Shown here: piece after piece, positions 1-7,467 of the stretch
How positions within the stretch are numbered: position 1 is the stretch's first letter
How the letters are laid out: every line of letters starts with the position of its first letter
DNA from: Cryomorphaceae bacterium
GTDB taxonomy: Bacteria; Bacteroidota; Bacteroidia; Flavobacteriales; BACL11
Assembly (NCBI GenBank): GCA_949531795.1
Contig: CATIQX010000025.1
Location: 1-13,591 of the forward strand
Length of the DNA: 13,591 nt
Direction of reading: 5' to 3'
Position numbers and translations under genes: made by a program
Notes under the pieces: model-generated
Databases searched by the model: none
Seen by the model: only the letters and a program-made list of their open reading frames with translations
What the model was told of the DNA's origin: nothing

Positions 1-298
1 CAGCTGCATACCATCTTCTTAAAACCTCTTTTTTTCTTGGGTCTCTTGGGTCAAAATTTATACCTGATTTTCCTCCTCCAATTGGAGGTCCAGCAACTGT
101 AAACTTAACCTCCATAGTCTTTGCAAGTGCCAACACCTCATCCTTAGTGACCCCCATTCTCATTCTTGTTCCTCCAGCTGCAGCACCACCTCTTAGTGAG
201 TTTATTACTATCCAACCTTCAGCATCTGTTTTCTCATCTTTCCACTCAAAAACTATTTCAGGTTTTTTATCTTCAAATTTCTTTAATAATTCTTCCAT
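1..298 (-). CDS. Glu/Leu/Phe/Val dehydrogenase, N-terminal part (cut by window edge)
   Basis: NAD(P)-dependent amino-acid dehydrogenases of this family reversibly deaminate an amino acid to its 2-oxo acid and ammonia in the cytoplasm. Only the first 99 codons are visible. The protein starts MEELLKKFEDKKPEIVF and carries the substrate-domain signatures RGGAAAGGTRMR (residues about 36-47) and GPPIGGGKSGINFDP (about 70-84), where the Lys of GGGK is the usual catalytic lysine region. The ATG at 298 is the first Met after an in-frame stop upstream. The sequence resembles the single-domain-length Glu/Leu/Phe/Val dehydrogenases common in Flavobacteria more than classical Bacillus leucine dehydrogenase. 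The substrate cannot be read from this fragment. It lies 41 bp behind anmK on the same strand, with its own promoter-like motif. Confidence 0.9.
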   Translation of the reverse strand, partial: MEELLKKFEDKKPEIVFEWKDEKTDAEGWIVINSLRGGAAAGGTRMRMGVTKDEVLALAKTMEVKFTVAGPPIGGGKSGINFDPRDPRKKEVLRRWYAA

Positions 299-319
299 CT
301 TCTTGGTTATATTTTTTTG

Positions 320-327
320 CAAATGTA
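320..327 (-). promoter_or_regulatory. Bacteroidota -7 element (TACATTTG) before the amino-acid dehydrogenase
   Basis: The minus strand reads TACATTTG here, a full match to the TAnnTTTG -7 element known from Bacteroides and Flavobacterium sigma-70-type promoters. It ends 21 bases before the ATG at 298, inside the 41-bp gap behind anmK. I do not see a clear TTG -33 element at the right distance, so support rests on the -7 motif and its placement. Confidence 0.5.
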
Positions 328-339
328 TTAAATTTAGGT

Positions 340-1383
340 TTAGATTTCATGAATAAGCCCACCACAATTATCCCTATCGGCACCTGTAACAGATTGCAGG
401 CAGTTTACTTCATTCCTTACCCTTAGAACTCCAAGGAAAGCAAAAATCAAGGATTCTTTAAATTCAATTAATTCTTTGTTTGGCATAAGTATTTTTGACT
501 TAGAATGGAATGTAATTCGTTCCATTAAAAAAGAGTTAAATACACCACCTCCTGTAAAGAGTGCTGATTCATCTGTTAAAAATTTACCTATTTGAATCGC
601 TACATGTTCGCAAAAAGTACAAAGTAGATCCTGACTGTTATTGTTTTTAAGTATTGGTAAAATATTTTCTTCTACCCATTCTCTTCCTAATGATTTTGGA
701 GCTTTCTTAATGTAAAAATCCAATTGATTAAGTTGCTGTAAAAGTGTTGGAATAATTTTCCCTTTTCTAGAAATATCACCATTTGAGTCATATTCAATTC
801 CTAGCTCTTTGCAAATATCATTCAATACTATGTTGGCTGGGCAAATGTCAAATGCAATTATTTTCTCATTTTTTTTTATTGATATATTAGCAAAGCCACC
901 AAGATTAACACAGTATTTATGTTCTGGGAAAAGTAATAAATCACCAATTGGAACTAAGGGAGCGCCTTGCCCATTAAGGGAAACATCTAAACTTCTAAAA
1001 TTATTAATGGTTGTTATTTTTGTAGCATTAGAAATAGTTTTTCCACAACCAATTTGTAGCGTGTAGTTATTTTCTGGTTGATGAAATATAGTGTGCCCAT
1101 GTGAGGCTATAAAATCTACTTGTTCATTATTCAAAAATGCATTAATTGTTTGACCAATATATTGTCCAAATTGAATATTATTTTCTTCAACTATGGCTTT
1201 ACTTTTGGTGTGTGTAGTTGCTAATTTTGATTTCCAAAAAATAGGATATTTTAGAGTGTCTGATTTATCAATTTTGTATTCCCATTCTTGATTTTTAGTA
1301 AAAGTGCATATAGCAAGGTCAATTCCGTCTAGTGATGTGCCAGACATAATACCTAAAACTCTATATTTTATTTTCTCAGTCAT
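340..1383 (-). CDS. anmK: Anhydro-N-acetylmuramic acid kinase
   Basis: AnmK hydrolyses and phosphorylates 1,6-anhydro-MurNAc with ATP to MurNAc-6-phosphate, a cytoplasmic step of peptidoglycan recycling. The 347-residue protein is slightly shorter than the E. coli enzyme. Visible motifs in order: GIMSGTSLDGIDLA (11-24, N-terminal phosphate-binding loop of the ASKHA fold), SHGHTIFHQP (94-103), NGQGAPLVPIGD (137-148), NLGGFANIS (160-168), FDICPANIVLND (178-189) and the GGGVFNS loop near the C-terminus. Asp179 sits where characterised enzymes have the Asp of FDTGP that I recall as the catalytic base; the ICPAN variant of that motif seems usual in Bacteroidota. The start is supported because the GIMSGTS motif falls at its normal distance from the N-terminus. 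No murQ etherase or transporter is next to it. It is divergent from the acyl-CoA dehydrogenase gene. Confidence 0.95.
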   Translation of the reverse strand: MTEKIKYRVLGIMSGTSLDGIDLAICTFTKNQEWEYKIDKSDTLKYPIFWKSKLATTHTKSKAIVEENNIQFGQYIGQTINAFLNNEQVDFIASHGHTIFHQPENNYTLQIGCGKTISNATKITTINNFRSLDVSLNGQGAPLVPIGDLLLFPEHKYCVNLGGFANISIKKNEKIIAFDICPANIVLNDICKELGIEYDSNGDISRKGKIIPTLLQQLNQLDFYIKKAPKSLGREWVEENILPILKNNNSQDLLCTFCEHVAIQIGKFLTDESALFTGGGVFNSFLMERITFHSKSKILMPNKELIEFKESLIFAFLGVLRVRNEVNCLQSVTGADRDNCGGLIHEI

Positions 1384-1386
1384 CAG

Positions 1387-1418
1387 TTTCCAAAAATAGT
1401 TTAAAAAATGTATTTTTG
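1387..1418 (+). promoter_or_regulatory. Probable promoter for the acyl-CoA dehydrogenase/polysaccharide export operon
   Basis: TATTTTTG at 1411-1418 matches the TAnnTTTG -7 element. TTTC at 1387-1390, 20 bases upstream, is a one-mismatch -33 TTTG. The -7 element ends 24 bases before the ATG at 1443, a normal leader length. It would drive the whole plus-strand unit to 6147. Confidence 0.5.
1391..1398 (-). promoter_or_regulatory. Possible -7 element (TATTTTTG) for anmK
   Basis: The minus strand reads TATTTTTG, matching TAnnTTTG. Only 7 bases separate it from the anmK ATG, so a transcript starting at the usual distance would have almost no leader. No -33 TTG is evident. In this AT-rich gap the match could be chance. 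Confidence 0.35.
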
Positions 1419-1442
1419 TGTAAATTTTAATAAAAGCAAATA

Positions 1443-2582
1443 ATGAATTTTGAATTGACGGAAGAACATAAGATGATTAGGGATGCAGCAAGAGATTTTG
1501 CTCAAACAGAATTATTGCCAGGAGTAATTGAAAGAGATGAAAATCAGTCTTTTCCAACTGAACAAATAAAGAAATTAGGAGAGCTTGGTTTTATGGGTAT
1601 GATGGTTAGTCCTAAATATGGTGGTGCAGGAATGGATACTATCTCTTACATTTTAGCAATGGAAGAGATTTCTAAAGTAGACGCTTCTTGTTCGGTAGTT
1701 ATGTCAGTAAATAATTCATTAGTTTGTTGGGGTTTAGAAACATTTGGAAATGAAGAACAGAAAGAAAAATACCTAAAACCATTAGCTAGTGGAGCGATAA
1801 TTGGTGCTTTTTGTTTATCAGAACCAGAGGCAGGATCTGATGCTACTTCTCAGCAAACTACAGCTATTGATCAAGGAGATTATTATTTGTTGAACGGAAC
1901 AAAGAACTGGATTACCAATGGTAGTTCGGCTTCTGTTTATTTGGTGATGGCTCAAACTGACGTAGAGAAAGGACACAGGGGTATTAATGCTTTTATTGTT
2001 GAAAAAGATATGAATGGTTTTGTAGTTGGTGCTAAAGAAAATAAATTAGGAATTAGAGGTTCTGACACACATTCTTTGATGTTTACAGATGTTAAAGTCC
2101 CAAAAGAAAATAGAATTGGAGAAGATGGATTTGGCTTTACTTTTGCAATGAAAACTTTGTCAGGAGGTAGAATTGGAATTGCAGCACAAGCTTTGGGCAT
2201 TGCTTCGGGAGCGTATGAGTTAGCCCTACAATACTCTAAAGAAAGAAGAGCGTTTGGTAAAGAAATTTCTAAGCACCAAGCTATTGCGTTTAAATTAGCA
2301 GATATGGTTACTGAAATTGAGGCTGCAAGATTGTTGTGTTTAAAAGCTGCATGGCTTAAAGATAATGGTAAGAATTATGATACTCTTGGTGCAATGGCTA
2401 AAGTTTTTGCTTCTGAAACAGCTATGAAAACTACTGTTGAGGCCGTTCAAGTTCATGGTGGTTATGGTTTTGTGAAAGAATATCATGTAGAACGCTTAAT
2501 GCGTGATGCGAAAATCACACAAATTTATGAAGGAACTTCTGAAATTCAGAGAATTGTAATTTCTCGTTCTATTTTAAAATAA
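1443..2582 (+). CDS. Acyl-CoA dehydrogenase (short-chain/butyryl-CoA type)
   Basis: FAD-dependent enzyme that introduces the alpha,beta double bond into acyl-CoA in beta-oxidation or branched-chain amino-acid breakdown, passing electrons to electron-transfer flavoprotein. The 379-residue length is typical of the family. The N-terminal helical domain begins FELTEEHKMIRDAARDFA. CLSEPEAGSDA and NWITNG mark the middle beta domain that binds FAD. GIRGSDTHSLMFTDVKVP and SKERRAFGKEISKHQA follow. The C-terminal helical domain carries QVHGGYGF and YEGTSEIQ, in which Glu363 is the expected catalytic base. Placement of this Glu in the YEGT stretch fits butyryl/short-chain enzymes rather than isovaleryl-CoA types, but the exact chain length is inference. 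It is divergent from anmK and ends 5 bases before the SLBB gene, suggesting cotranscription with an unrelated function. Confidence 0.95.
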   Translation: MNFELTEEHKMIRDAARDFAQTELLPGVIERDENQSFPTEQIKKLGELGFMGMMVSPKYGGAGMDTISYILAMEEISKVDASCSVVMSVNNSLVCWGLETFGNEEQKEKYLKPLASGAIIGAFCLSEPEAGSDATSQQTTAIDQGDYYLLNGTKNWITNGSSASVYLVMAQTDVEKGHRGINAFIVEKDMNGFVVGAKENKLGIRGSDTHSLMFTDVKVPKENRIGEDGFGFTFAMKTLSGGRIGIAAQALGIASGAYELALQYSKERRAFGKEISKHQAIAFKLADMVTEIEAARLLCLKAAWLKDNGKNYDTLGAMAKVFASETAMKTTVEAVQVHGGYGFVKEYHVERLMRDAKITQIYEGTSEIQRIVISRSILK

Positions 2583-2587
2583 CTATT

Positions 2588-5101
2588 ATGAAAAAATTTA
2601 GTCTCTTATCACTTTTAATTTTATTTACTCTTTTAGTAAGTGCCCAAATTGATATTGATAAATCAAAGATCAATACTGCTTATTTAAATTTTTTACCTTC
2701 TAATGCCAATCCCCAGGATTTGCGTCCATCCGATATCCCATCCGAACAAGTATTAAAGCAAATGGGCCTTTCAAATTCTGAAATTTCTGAAGCAATGGAT
2801 TATAAATATAGTAAAGGTAAATATGCTGAAGGAGTTCAAGATACGATTAGAGGTAATATTAATGTTTCAAAATTTTATGAAAGTTTTGGTGATACTTTAT
2901 TAATAGATACTAACTCATATCCTAAGGCAAGAATTTATGGTCAGGATATATTTAGAAATAATAAACTTTCATTTTTTCAAAAAGCATTGGATGCTAAAGC
3001 TCCTGAAAACTATAGAGTTGGAAGTGGAGATGAGATTTCTATTTCTGTATGGGGATATTCTGAGTTTTCTGAAAATGTGTTAGTAGATGAAAGAGGTTAT
3101 ATTACACCTAGTTCTTATGGGAGAATCTATGTGAAGGGTTTAACTTTTAAAAAAATGCGTTCACTGCTTAAGAGTAAATTTTCAACTTTCTTGGATATGA
3201 AAAATTCTGAGATAGATGTTACACTTTCTTATTCAAGAGTAATTACTGTAAATATTGTTGGTGAGGTATATAATCCTGGATCTTACACAATACCTGCAAT
3301 TAACACAGCTTTTAATGCGTTAATTGCATCAAATGGCCCTAATCAATTAGGTTCAGTTCGTAATGTTTATATTAAGCGTGATGGTAAAACAGTTGATTCT
3401 TTAGATGTGTATCAGTTCTTGTTCAATCCAACTCGCTCACAAGATATATATATGCAAGATGGAGATTATTTGTTTGTTCCTCCAGCAAAGCATCTTATAG
3501 AAGTAAAGGGTGCTGTCAACCGTCCTTACACTTATGAGGCAAAAGAAGGGGAGTCAATAGCAGATTTAATTAAATACGCTGGTGGCTATACTACAAATGC
3601 ATTTACTGATGTATTGACTCTAAAACGCATTGATTACAATGTAGTGAAAGTTAATGATGTTTATAAAGATCACATCAGTTCTACAATTGTTCAAAATGGT
3701 GATGAGATGGTTGTTAATAGAATTTCTACTAAATTATCAAATGTAGTAAGTATAAAAGGTAGTATTGGTGTTTCTGGTGATTATGAATTTATTCAAGGGG
3801 ATCACTTATTAGACTTACTCCAAAGAGCTAAATGTATTACTGAAAAAACATTTATGGATAAGGTGTATGTAATTCGTTTGAACAAAGATAGAACAAAAAC
3901 TCATATTTCTATTAATTTATCGGCAGTTCTTGAAGATAATAGTCATATTGATAATGTACTATTACAAGAATATGATATTATAAATGTACTTTCTGTTGAT
4001 GATTTTGATGATCAGTTTTCTGTATCAGTTTTAGGAGCTGTTAGAAAAGTTGGACGCTTTGATTTTGGAGATGGAATGACTTTACAGGATGTTTTATTAC
4101 AGGCAGGAGGCTTAATGCGTCAGGCTGAAGGCAGTAGAGTAGAGGTAAGTAGAGTTATGGACTATGATATTTCATCTAATAAATTAAAGCCAAGGATAGC
4201 TATTGTAAAAACAGTTAAAATTGGGGATGACTTAGTATTAAGTGCTAAAGCTGAAGAGTTCCTACTGCAACCTTTTGATCAAGTTTTTGTAAGAGAAAAT
4301 CCTGAATTTGAGTCTGCTAAAAATATTGTGATTTCTGGAGAAGTTAAATACCCAGGAACTTACACACTTTTATCTAAGGATGAGAAAATTTCTTCAGTAA
4401 TCAAAAGAGCAGGAGGTATCACAAGATTTGCATATCTTGATGGGGTTACTATGTTCATAAAAGAAGTGGTAAATAGAATTGAAAATACAAATACTACACT
4501 TAACGACTTATCTGAAGAGTTATTGGATTCAATTCTTTCTAACCCAAGTTTATCACTTTTATATCAAGAAGAACTGCAAAAAATGAGAGTGGAAAATTTT
4601 GAAAATTTTAAGGAAATGATAATGTATAATAAAGTGTATTTGAACTTAGATAAAGCCTTACAATCTAATGACTCTAAACACAACTTGGTCTTGTTAGAAG
4701 GGGATAGTGTTATTGTTCCTAAAACTATGGATTTTGTTCATATTTCTGGTGAGTTAATGAATCTTGAGGGTAGGGCAATCAGTGCACCTTATTTTGGAGG
4801 AAGAAGAGCTAATTATTATGTTAATAATTTTGCTGGCGGTTTTACTAAAGCGAATAAGAAAACAAACACTGTTGTTGTTTACCCTAACGGAATTGCTAAG
4901 AAAACAATGAATTTTGGTTTGTTCGTTATTTCTCCGAGAGTTAAGAAAGGATCAGTCATTAAAGTAGTGAATAAAATTGATAAATTAAAACATAAAAAAG
5001 TTCCAATTGACTGGAACAACGCAATTGAGAAAACTATGCTTAAGGTTACTGCTATTCTTTCTTTATGGTTATTAGTTGATAGAGTATCTCCTGCACAATA
5101 A
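2588..5101 (+). CDS. SLBB-domain polysaccharide export protein (Wza-like)
   Basis: Likely outer-membrane/periplasmic channel component for capsule or exopolysaccharide export. Residues 1-19 are a signal peptide ending VSAQ. There is no lipobox cysteine, unlike E. coli Wza, a lipoprotein. A Poly_export domain follows at about 140-215 (YRVGSGDEISISVWGY). Then come about six SLBB-type repeats, each opening with a Gly-x-[VI]-type turn: GEVYNPGSY (about 224), GAVNRPYTY (308), GSIGVSGDY (391), GAVRKVGRF (483), GEVKYPGTY (584) and a divergent GELMNLEGR (721). Several carry the AGG turn of the domain (YAGGYT, QAGGLM, RAGGIT, FAGGFT). A hydrophobic helix at about 813-831 closes the protein, as in Wza, where the terminal helices form the outer-membrane pore. 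At 837 residues it is far longer than Wza (about 380), as is common for Bacteroidota homologues. Its stop overlaps the next start by one base, tying it to the Wzz-like gene. Confidence 0.9.
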   Translation: MKKFSLLSLLILFTLLVSAQIDIDKSKINTAYLNFLPSNANPQDLRPSDIPSEQVLKQMGLSNSEISEAMDYKYSKGKYAEGVQDTIRGNINVSKFYESFGDTLLIDTNSYPKARIYGQDIFRNNKLSFFQKALDAKAPENYRVGSGDEISISVWGYSEFSENVLVDERGYITPSSYGRIYVKGLTFKKMRSLLKSKFSTFLDMKNSEIDVTLSYSRVITVNIVGEVYNPGSYTIPAINTAFNALIASNGPNQLGSVRNVYIKRDGKTVDSLDVYQFLFNPTRSQDIYMQDGDYLFVPPAKHLIEVKGAVNRPYTYEAKEGESIADLIKYAGGYTTNAFTDVLTLKRIDYNVVKVNDVYKDHISSTIVQNGDEMVVNRISTKLSNVVSIKGSIGVSGDYEFIQGDHLLDLLQRAKCITEKTFMDKVYVIRLNKDRTKTHISINLSAVLEDNSHIDNVLLQEYDIINVLSVDDFDDQFSVSVLGAVRKVGRFDFGDGMTLQDVLLQAGGLMRQAEGSRVEVSRVMDYDISSNKLKPRIAIVKTVKIGDDLVLSAKAEEFLLQPFDQVFVRENPEFESAKNIVISGEVKYPGTYTLLSKDEKISSVIKRAGGITRFAYLDGVTMFIKEVVNRIENTNTTLNDLSEELLDSILSNPSLSLLYQEELQKMRVENFENFKEMIMYNKVYLNLDKALQSNDSKHNLVLLEGDSVIVPKTMDFVHISGELMNLEGRAISAPYFGGRRANYYVNNFAGGFTKANKKTNTVVVYPNGIAKKTMNFGLFVISPRVKKGSVIKVVNKIDKLKHKKVPIDWNNAIEKTMLKVTAILSLWLLVDRVSPAQ

Positions 5102-6147
5102 TGGATAATTATAATGATGAAATACAGCTGAAGGATATTCTGATTAAATTATCAGATTATAAGACTTATTTATTAAGAAAGAAATTTACAATTATAGCTG
5201 TATCAGGCCTTTTCTTTGTTTTAGGAATTTTATTTGCAATTACTGATGATAAAAAATATATTGCTGAACTTACTTTTGTAGTTGAGGGTCAGCAGAAAGG
5301 TGGCGGGGCTTTAGGTTCTATGTCAGGATTAGCGAGTCAGTTTGGCTTTGATGTTGGTGGTTCCTCAAGTTCAACATTTAGCCAGAATAATATTTTAGAA
5401 TTGTTAAAGTCTAGAGGAGTAGTTGAAGCAACTTTAATGCAGATAAGGAAGGTTAATAATAAAGATGATCTATTAATTGAACACTATCTTTATATAAATA
5501 ATATAAAAGAGTCTTGGAAAGCAAATAAAGATCTTACTCCAGTTTCATTTCATGGAATATTGACACAGGATAACGATAGTGTTAGTGGTGGTGTTTGGAC
5601 GAATATTATCGAAGATAAATTAGTAGTTGAGTTACAATCAGATGAAGCAGATATTATTAATTTATCTTATTCATCAGTTAATGAAGAGTTTGCGAAAATA
5701 TTTGTTGTGACTTTAATTGAACAAATGAGTAAAATGTATATTAGTCATCAAACTGCTCAAACAAATAATACATTAGATTTTTTATCATCTAGGGCTGATT
5801 CAGTCTTTATAGAATTAGAGATGGCAGAAGAAGAATTTGCTAAAGTTAAAGACATTAATCAACGAATTGTAAAAGCATCTGGTCGTCTCAAAGAGCTACA
5901 GTTAATGAGGAATGTTGAGGTCTTAAATACCATGTACTTAGAGATTGTGAAAAATTTAGAGCTCTCAAAACTCACATTATTAAATCAAACGCCAATTATA
6001 CAGATTATTGACAAGCCTATTCTTCCACTTAAAGTAGAAGGAAAATCTTCACTTACTTTAGGTTTTTTAGGGATATTTCTAGGAGGTTTTCTCTCATTCA
6101 TTTTCTTTGTTTTTAGAAAGCTATTTAAGGATGCTTTGCTCGACTAA
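5101..6147 (+). CDS. Wzz-like chain-length determinant / polysaccharide co-polymerase
   Basis: Inner-membrane protein of the polysaccharide co-polymerase group, which controls chain length and pairs with the Wza-like exporter. The 348 residues show a cytoplasmic N-terminus, a first membrane helix at about 29-47, a Gly/Ser-rich stretch at about 67-91 (GLASQFGFDVGG inside it), a helical, coiled-coil-prone periplasmic region at about 222-290, the Pro-rich IIDKPILPLK motif at about 302-311 typical of the family just before the second helix, and a second membrane helix at about 318-338. The protein ends nine or so residues after that helix, so it has no fused BY-type tyrosine kinase; no Walker motif is present. 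ATG overlaps the stop of the SLBB gene (TAATG), implying translational coupling. It converges on murF with a 1-base gap. Confidence 0.88.
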   Translation: MDNYNDEIQLKDILIKLSDYKTYLLRKKFTIIAVSGLFFVLGILFAITDDKKYIAELTFVVEGQQKGGGALGSMSGLASQFGFDVGGSSSSTFSQNNILELLKSRGVVEATLMQIRKVNNKDDLLIEHYLYINNIKESWKANKDLTPVSFHGILTQDNDSVSGGVWTNIIEDKLVVELQSDEADIINLSYSSVNEEFAKIFVVTLIEQMSKMYISHQTAQTNNTLDFLSSRADSVFIELEMAEEEFAKVKDINQRIVKASGRLKELQLMRNVEVLNTMYLEIVKNLELSKLTLLNQTPIIQIIDKPILPLKVEGKSSLTLGFLGIFLGGFLSFIFFVFRKLFKDALLD

Positions 6148-6148
6148 G

Positions 6149-7405
6149 CTAAAGGATATTAATTAGTTCTTCTAAACTAATTTTTCTTGAACCTTTTAGA
6201 AGAATCATCTTTTTCTGAATATTTTTTTTCTGAATATATTTCACTAAATCAATCTTATCTTTAAAGCTATTTTTAGTGAGATTATGAAATATTTCCCCAA
6301 CAAATAAGCAGTCTAATTTTAGCTCATTAGTTAGTTTAATAATGTTTAGATGTTCTTTTTTTGATTCTTCTCCAAGTTCAAGCATATCTCCAAGTATGCA
6401 AAGTTTATTTTTGTATTTTTGATTTGAAAATGAATTTAACATTGCTTTCATACTAGATGGATTTGCATTGTATGCGTCAAGTATCAATGTATTTTTTTTA
6501 GTTTCAACTATTTGTGAACGATTATTTGTGGGAATATAATTTTCAATACTTTTACTGATGTTCTGGTTAGAGATGTTAAAATAGTTGCCAATACAAATAG
6601 CTAATAAGATATTGCTAAACTGAAATTCTCCAATAAGATGACTTTTAATTATTTTGTTATTATATTTTATGCTAATCAGTGGTGTTATGTCAGTGATTAA
6701 TCCAGTAACATCTCCTGACTTTCCGTATGTTGTTTGCATTATTCCATTAGAAAGACTAAGTAATAGTTCATCATCAGCGTTTACAAATAAATGACCCTTA
6801 ATACAGTTTATGAAATCATATAGCTCTTTTTTTGTATCAATTATTGCCTGTTTGCTACCAAATCCTTCTAGGTGAGCTGAGCCAACATTTGTTATTATTC
6901 CATAAGTTGGTTGAGCAATATTACATAGAAAATCAATTTCTTTTTGATGGTTTGCTCCCATCTCAATTACAGCAATTTTATGTTGTTTATTAATTTTTAA
7001 TATACTTAGCGGAACGCCTATATGATTATTTAAATTTCCTTCAGTTGCATAGCAATTTAATTCACTGCTTAAAATAGTTTTAATAAGCTCTTTGGATGTT
7101 GTTTTCCCATTTGTTCCTGTAATTCCAATTAAAGGGATATTAAGTTGATTTCTATGATAAGTTGCTAGATCCTGAAGTGTTTTTAGTGCATTATGAACAA
7201 GAACAGTGTTATGATTAATATCATATTCTTTTTCATCAATAATCGCATATGAACAACCTTCTTGTATAGCTTTTAGAGCATATTTATTTCCATTAAATTT
7301 TTCTCCTTTTAAAGAGATAAATATTGAGCCTTTTATGATTTCCCTAGTATCAGTACAGATTGTAGGGTGTTTTTTGAAAAGGTCGTATATCTCTTTAATA
7401 TCCAT
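6149..7405 (-). CDS. murF: UDP-N-acetylmuramoyl-tripeptide--D-alanyl-D-alanine ligase
   Basis: MurF adds D-Ala-D-Ala to UDP-MurNAc-tripeptide using ATP, the last cytoplasmic step of the nucleotide precursor pathway for peptidoglycan. The 418 residues show the three Mur ligase domains. The N-terminal uridine-binding part includes TDTREIIKGSIFISLKGEKFNG (18-39). The central ATPase has the P-loop GITGTNGKTT (94-103, Lys101), TEGNLNNHIGVPLS (121-134), EMGANHQKEI (148-157) and ITNVGSAHLEGFGS (171-184). The C-terminal domain has LDAYNANPSSMKAML and ILGDMLELGEESKKEH. It is somewhat shorter than E. coli MurF (452). It lies 62 bp behind gldJ but a strong hairpin terminator fills that gap, so its transcription is unclear. 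Its 3' end converges on the wzz-like gene. Confidence 0.95.
   Translation of the reverse strand: MDIKEIYDLFKKHPTICTDTREIIKGSIFISLKGEKFNGNKYALKAIQEGCSYAIIDEKEYDINHNTVLVHNALKTLQDLATYHRNQLNIPLIGITGTNGKTTSKELIKTILSSELNCYATEGNLNNHIGVPLSILKINKQHKIAVIEMGANHQKEIDFLCNIAQPTYGIITNVGSAHLEGFGSKQAIIDTKKELYDFINCIKGHLFVNADDELLLSLSNGIMQTTYGKSGDVTGLITDITPLISIKYNNKIIKSHLIGEFQFSNILLAICIGNYFNISNQNISKSIENYIPTNNRSQIVETKKNTLILDAYNANPSSMKAMLNSFSNQKYKNKLCILGDMLELGEESKKEHLNIIKLTNELKLDCLFVGEIFHNLTKNSFKDKIDLVKYIQKKNIQKKMILLKGSRKISLEELINIL
6161..6187 (+). terminator. Weak intrinsic terminator for the plus-strand operon, inside the 3' end of murF
   Basis: AATTAGTT (6161-6168) and AACTAATT (6175-6182) form an 8-bp stem with a 6-base CTTCTA loop, followed by TTTTCTT. 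It begins 13 bases after the wzz-like stop codon. The stem has only one G-C pair, so it is weak. It lies wholly within the murF coding sequence, and no T-run follows it on the minus strand. Confidence 0.4.
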
Positions 7406-7412
7406 AGCATTT

Positions 7413-7443
7413 TAAAAAACAAAACCCCATGTTTAGTGGGGTT
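7413..7443 (-). terminator. Intrinsic terminator between gldJ and murF
   Basis: On the minus strand AACCCCA (7443-7437), a 7-base loop CTAAACA, and TGGGGTT (7429-7423) form a perfect 7-bp stem with four G-C pairs, followed by TTGTTTTTT. It lies 24 bases after the gldJ stop codon, and its T-run ends only 8 bases before the murF start. On the plus strand no T-run follows the hairpin, so it acts in the minus direction. Confidence 0.8.
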
Positions 7444-7467
7444 CTATTATTAATATATAATTTTATT

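Noticed and set aside
147..426. Two short plus-strand open frames (147-356 and 166-426)
   Set aside because: They are antisense to the amino-acid dehydrogenase N-terminus and the end of anmK, and their composition looks like complement-strand coding.
809..1066. Plus-strand 85-codon open frame
   Set aside because: Fully antisense within anmK, with no domain features.
1952..2200. Minus-strand 82-codon open frame
   Set aside because: Fully antisense within the acyl-CoA dehydrogenase; Pro/Ser/Phe-rich shadow.
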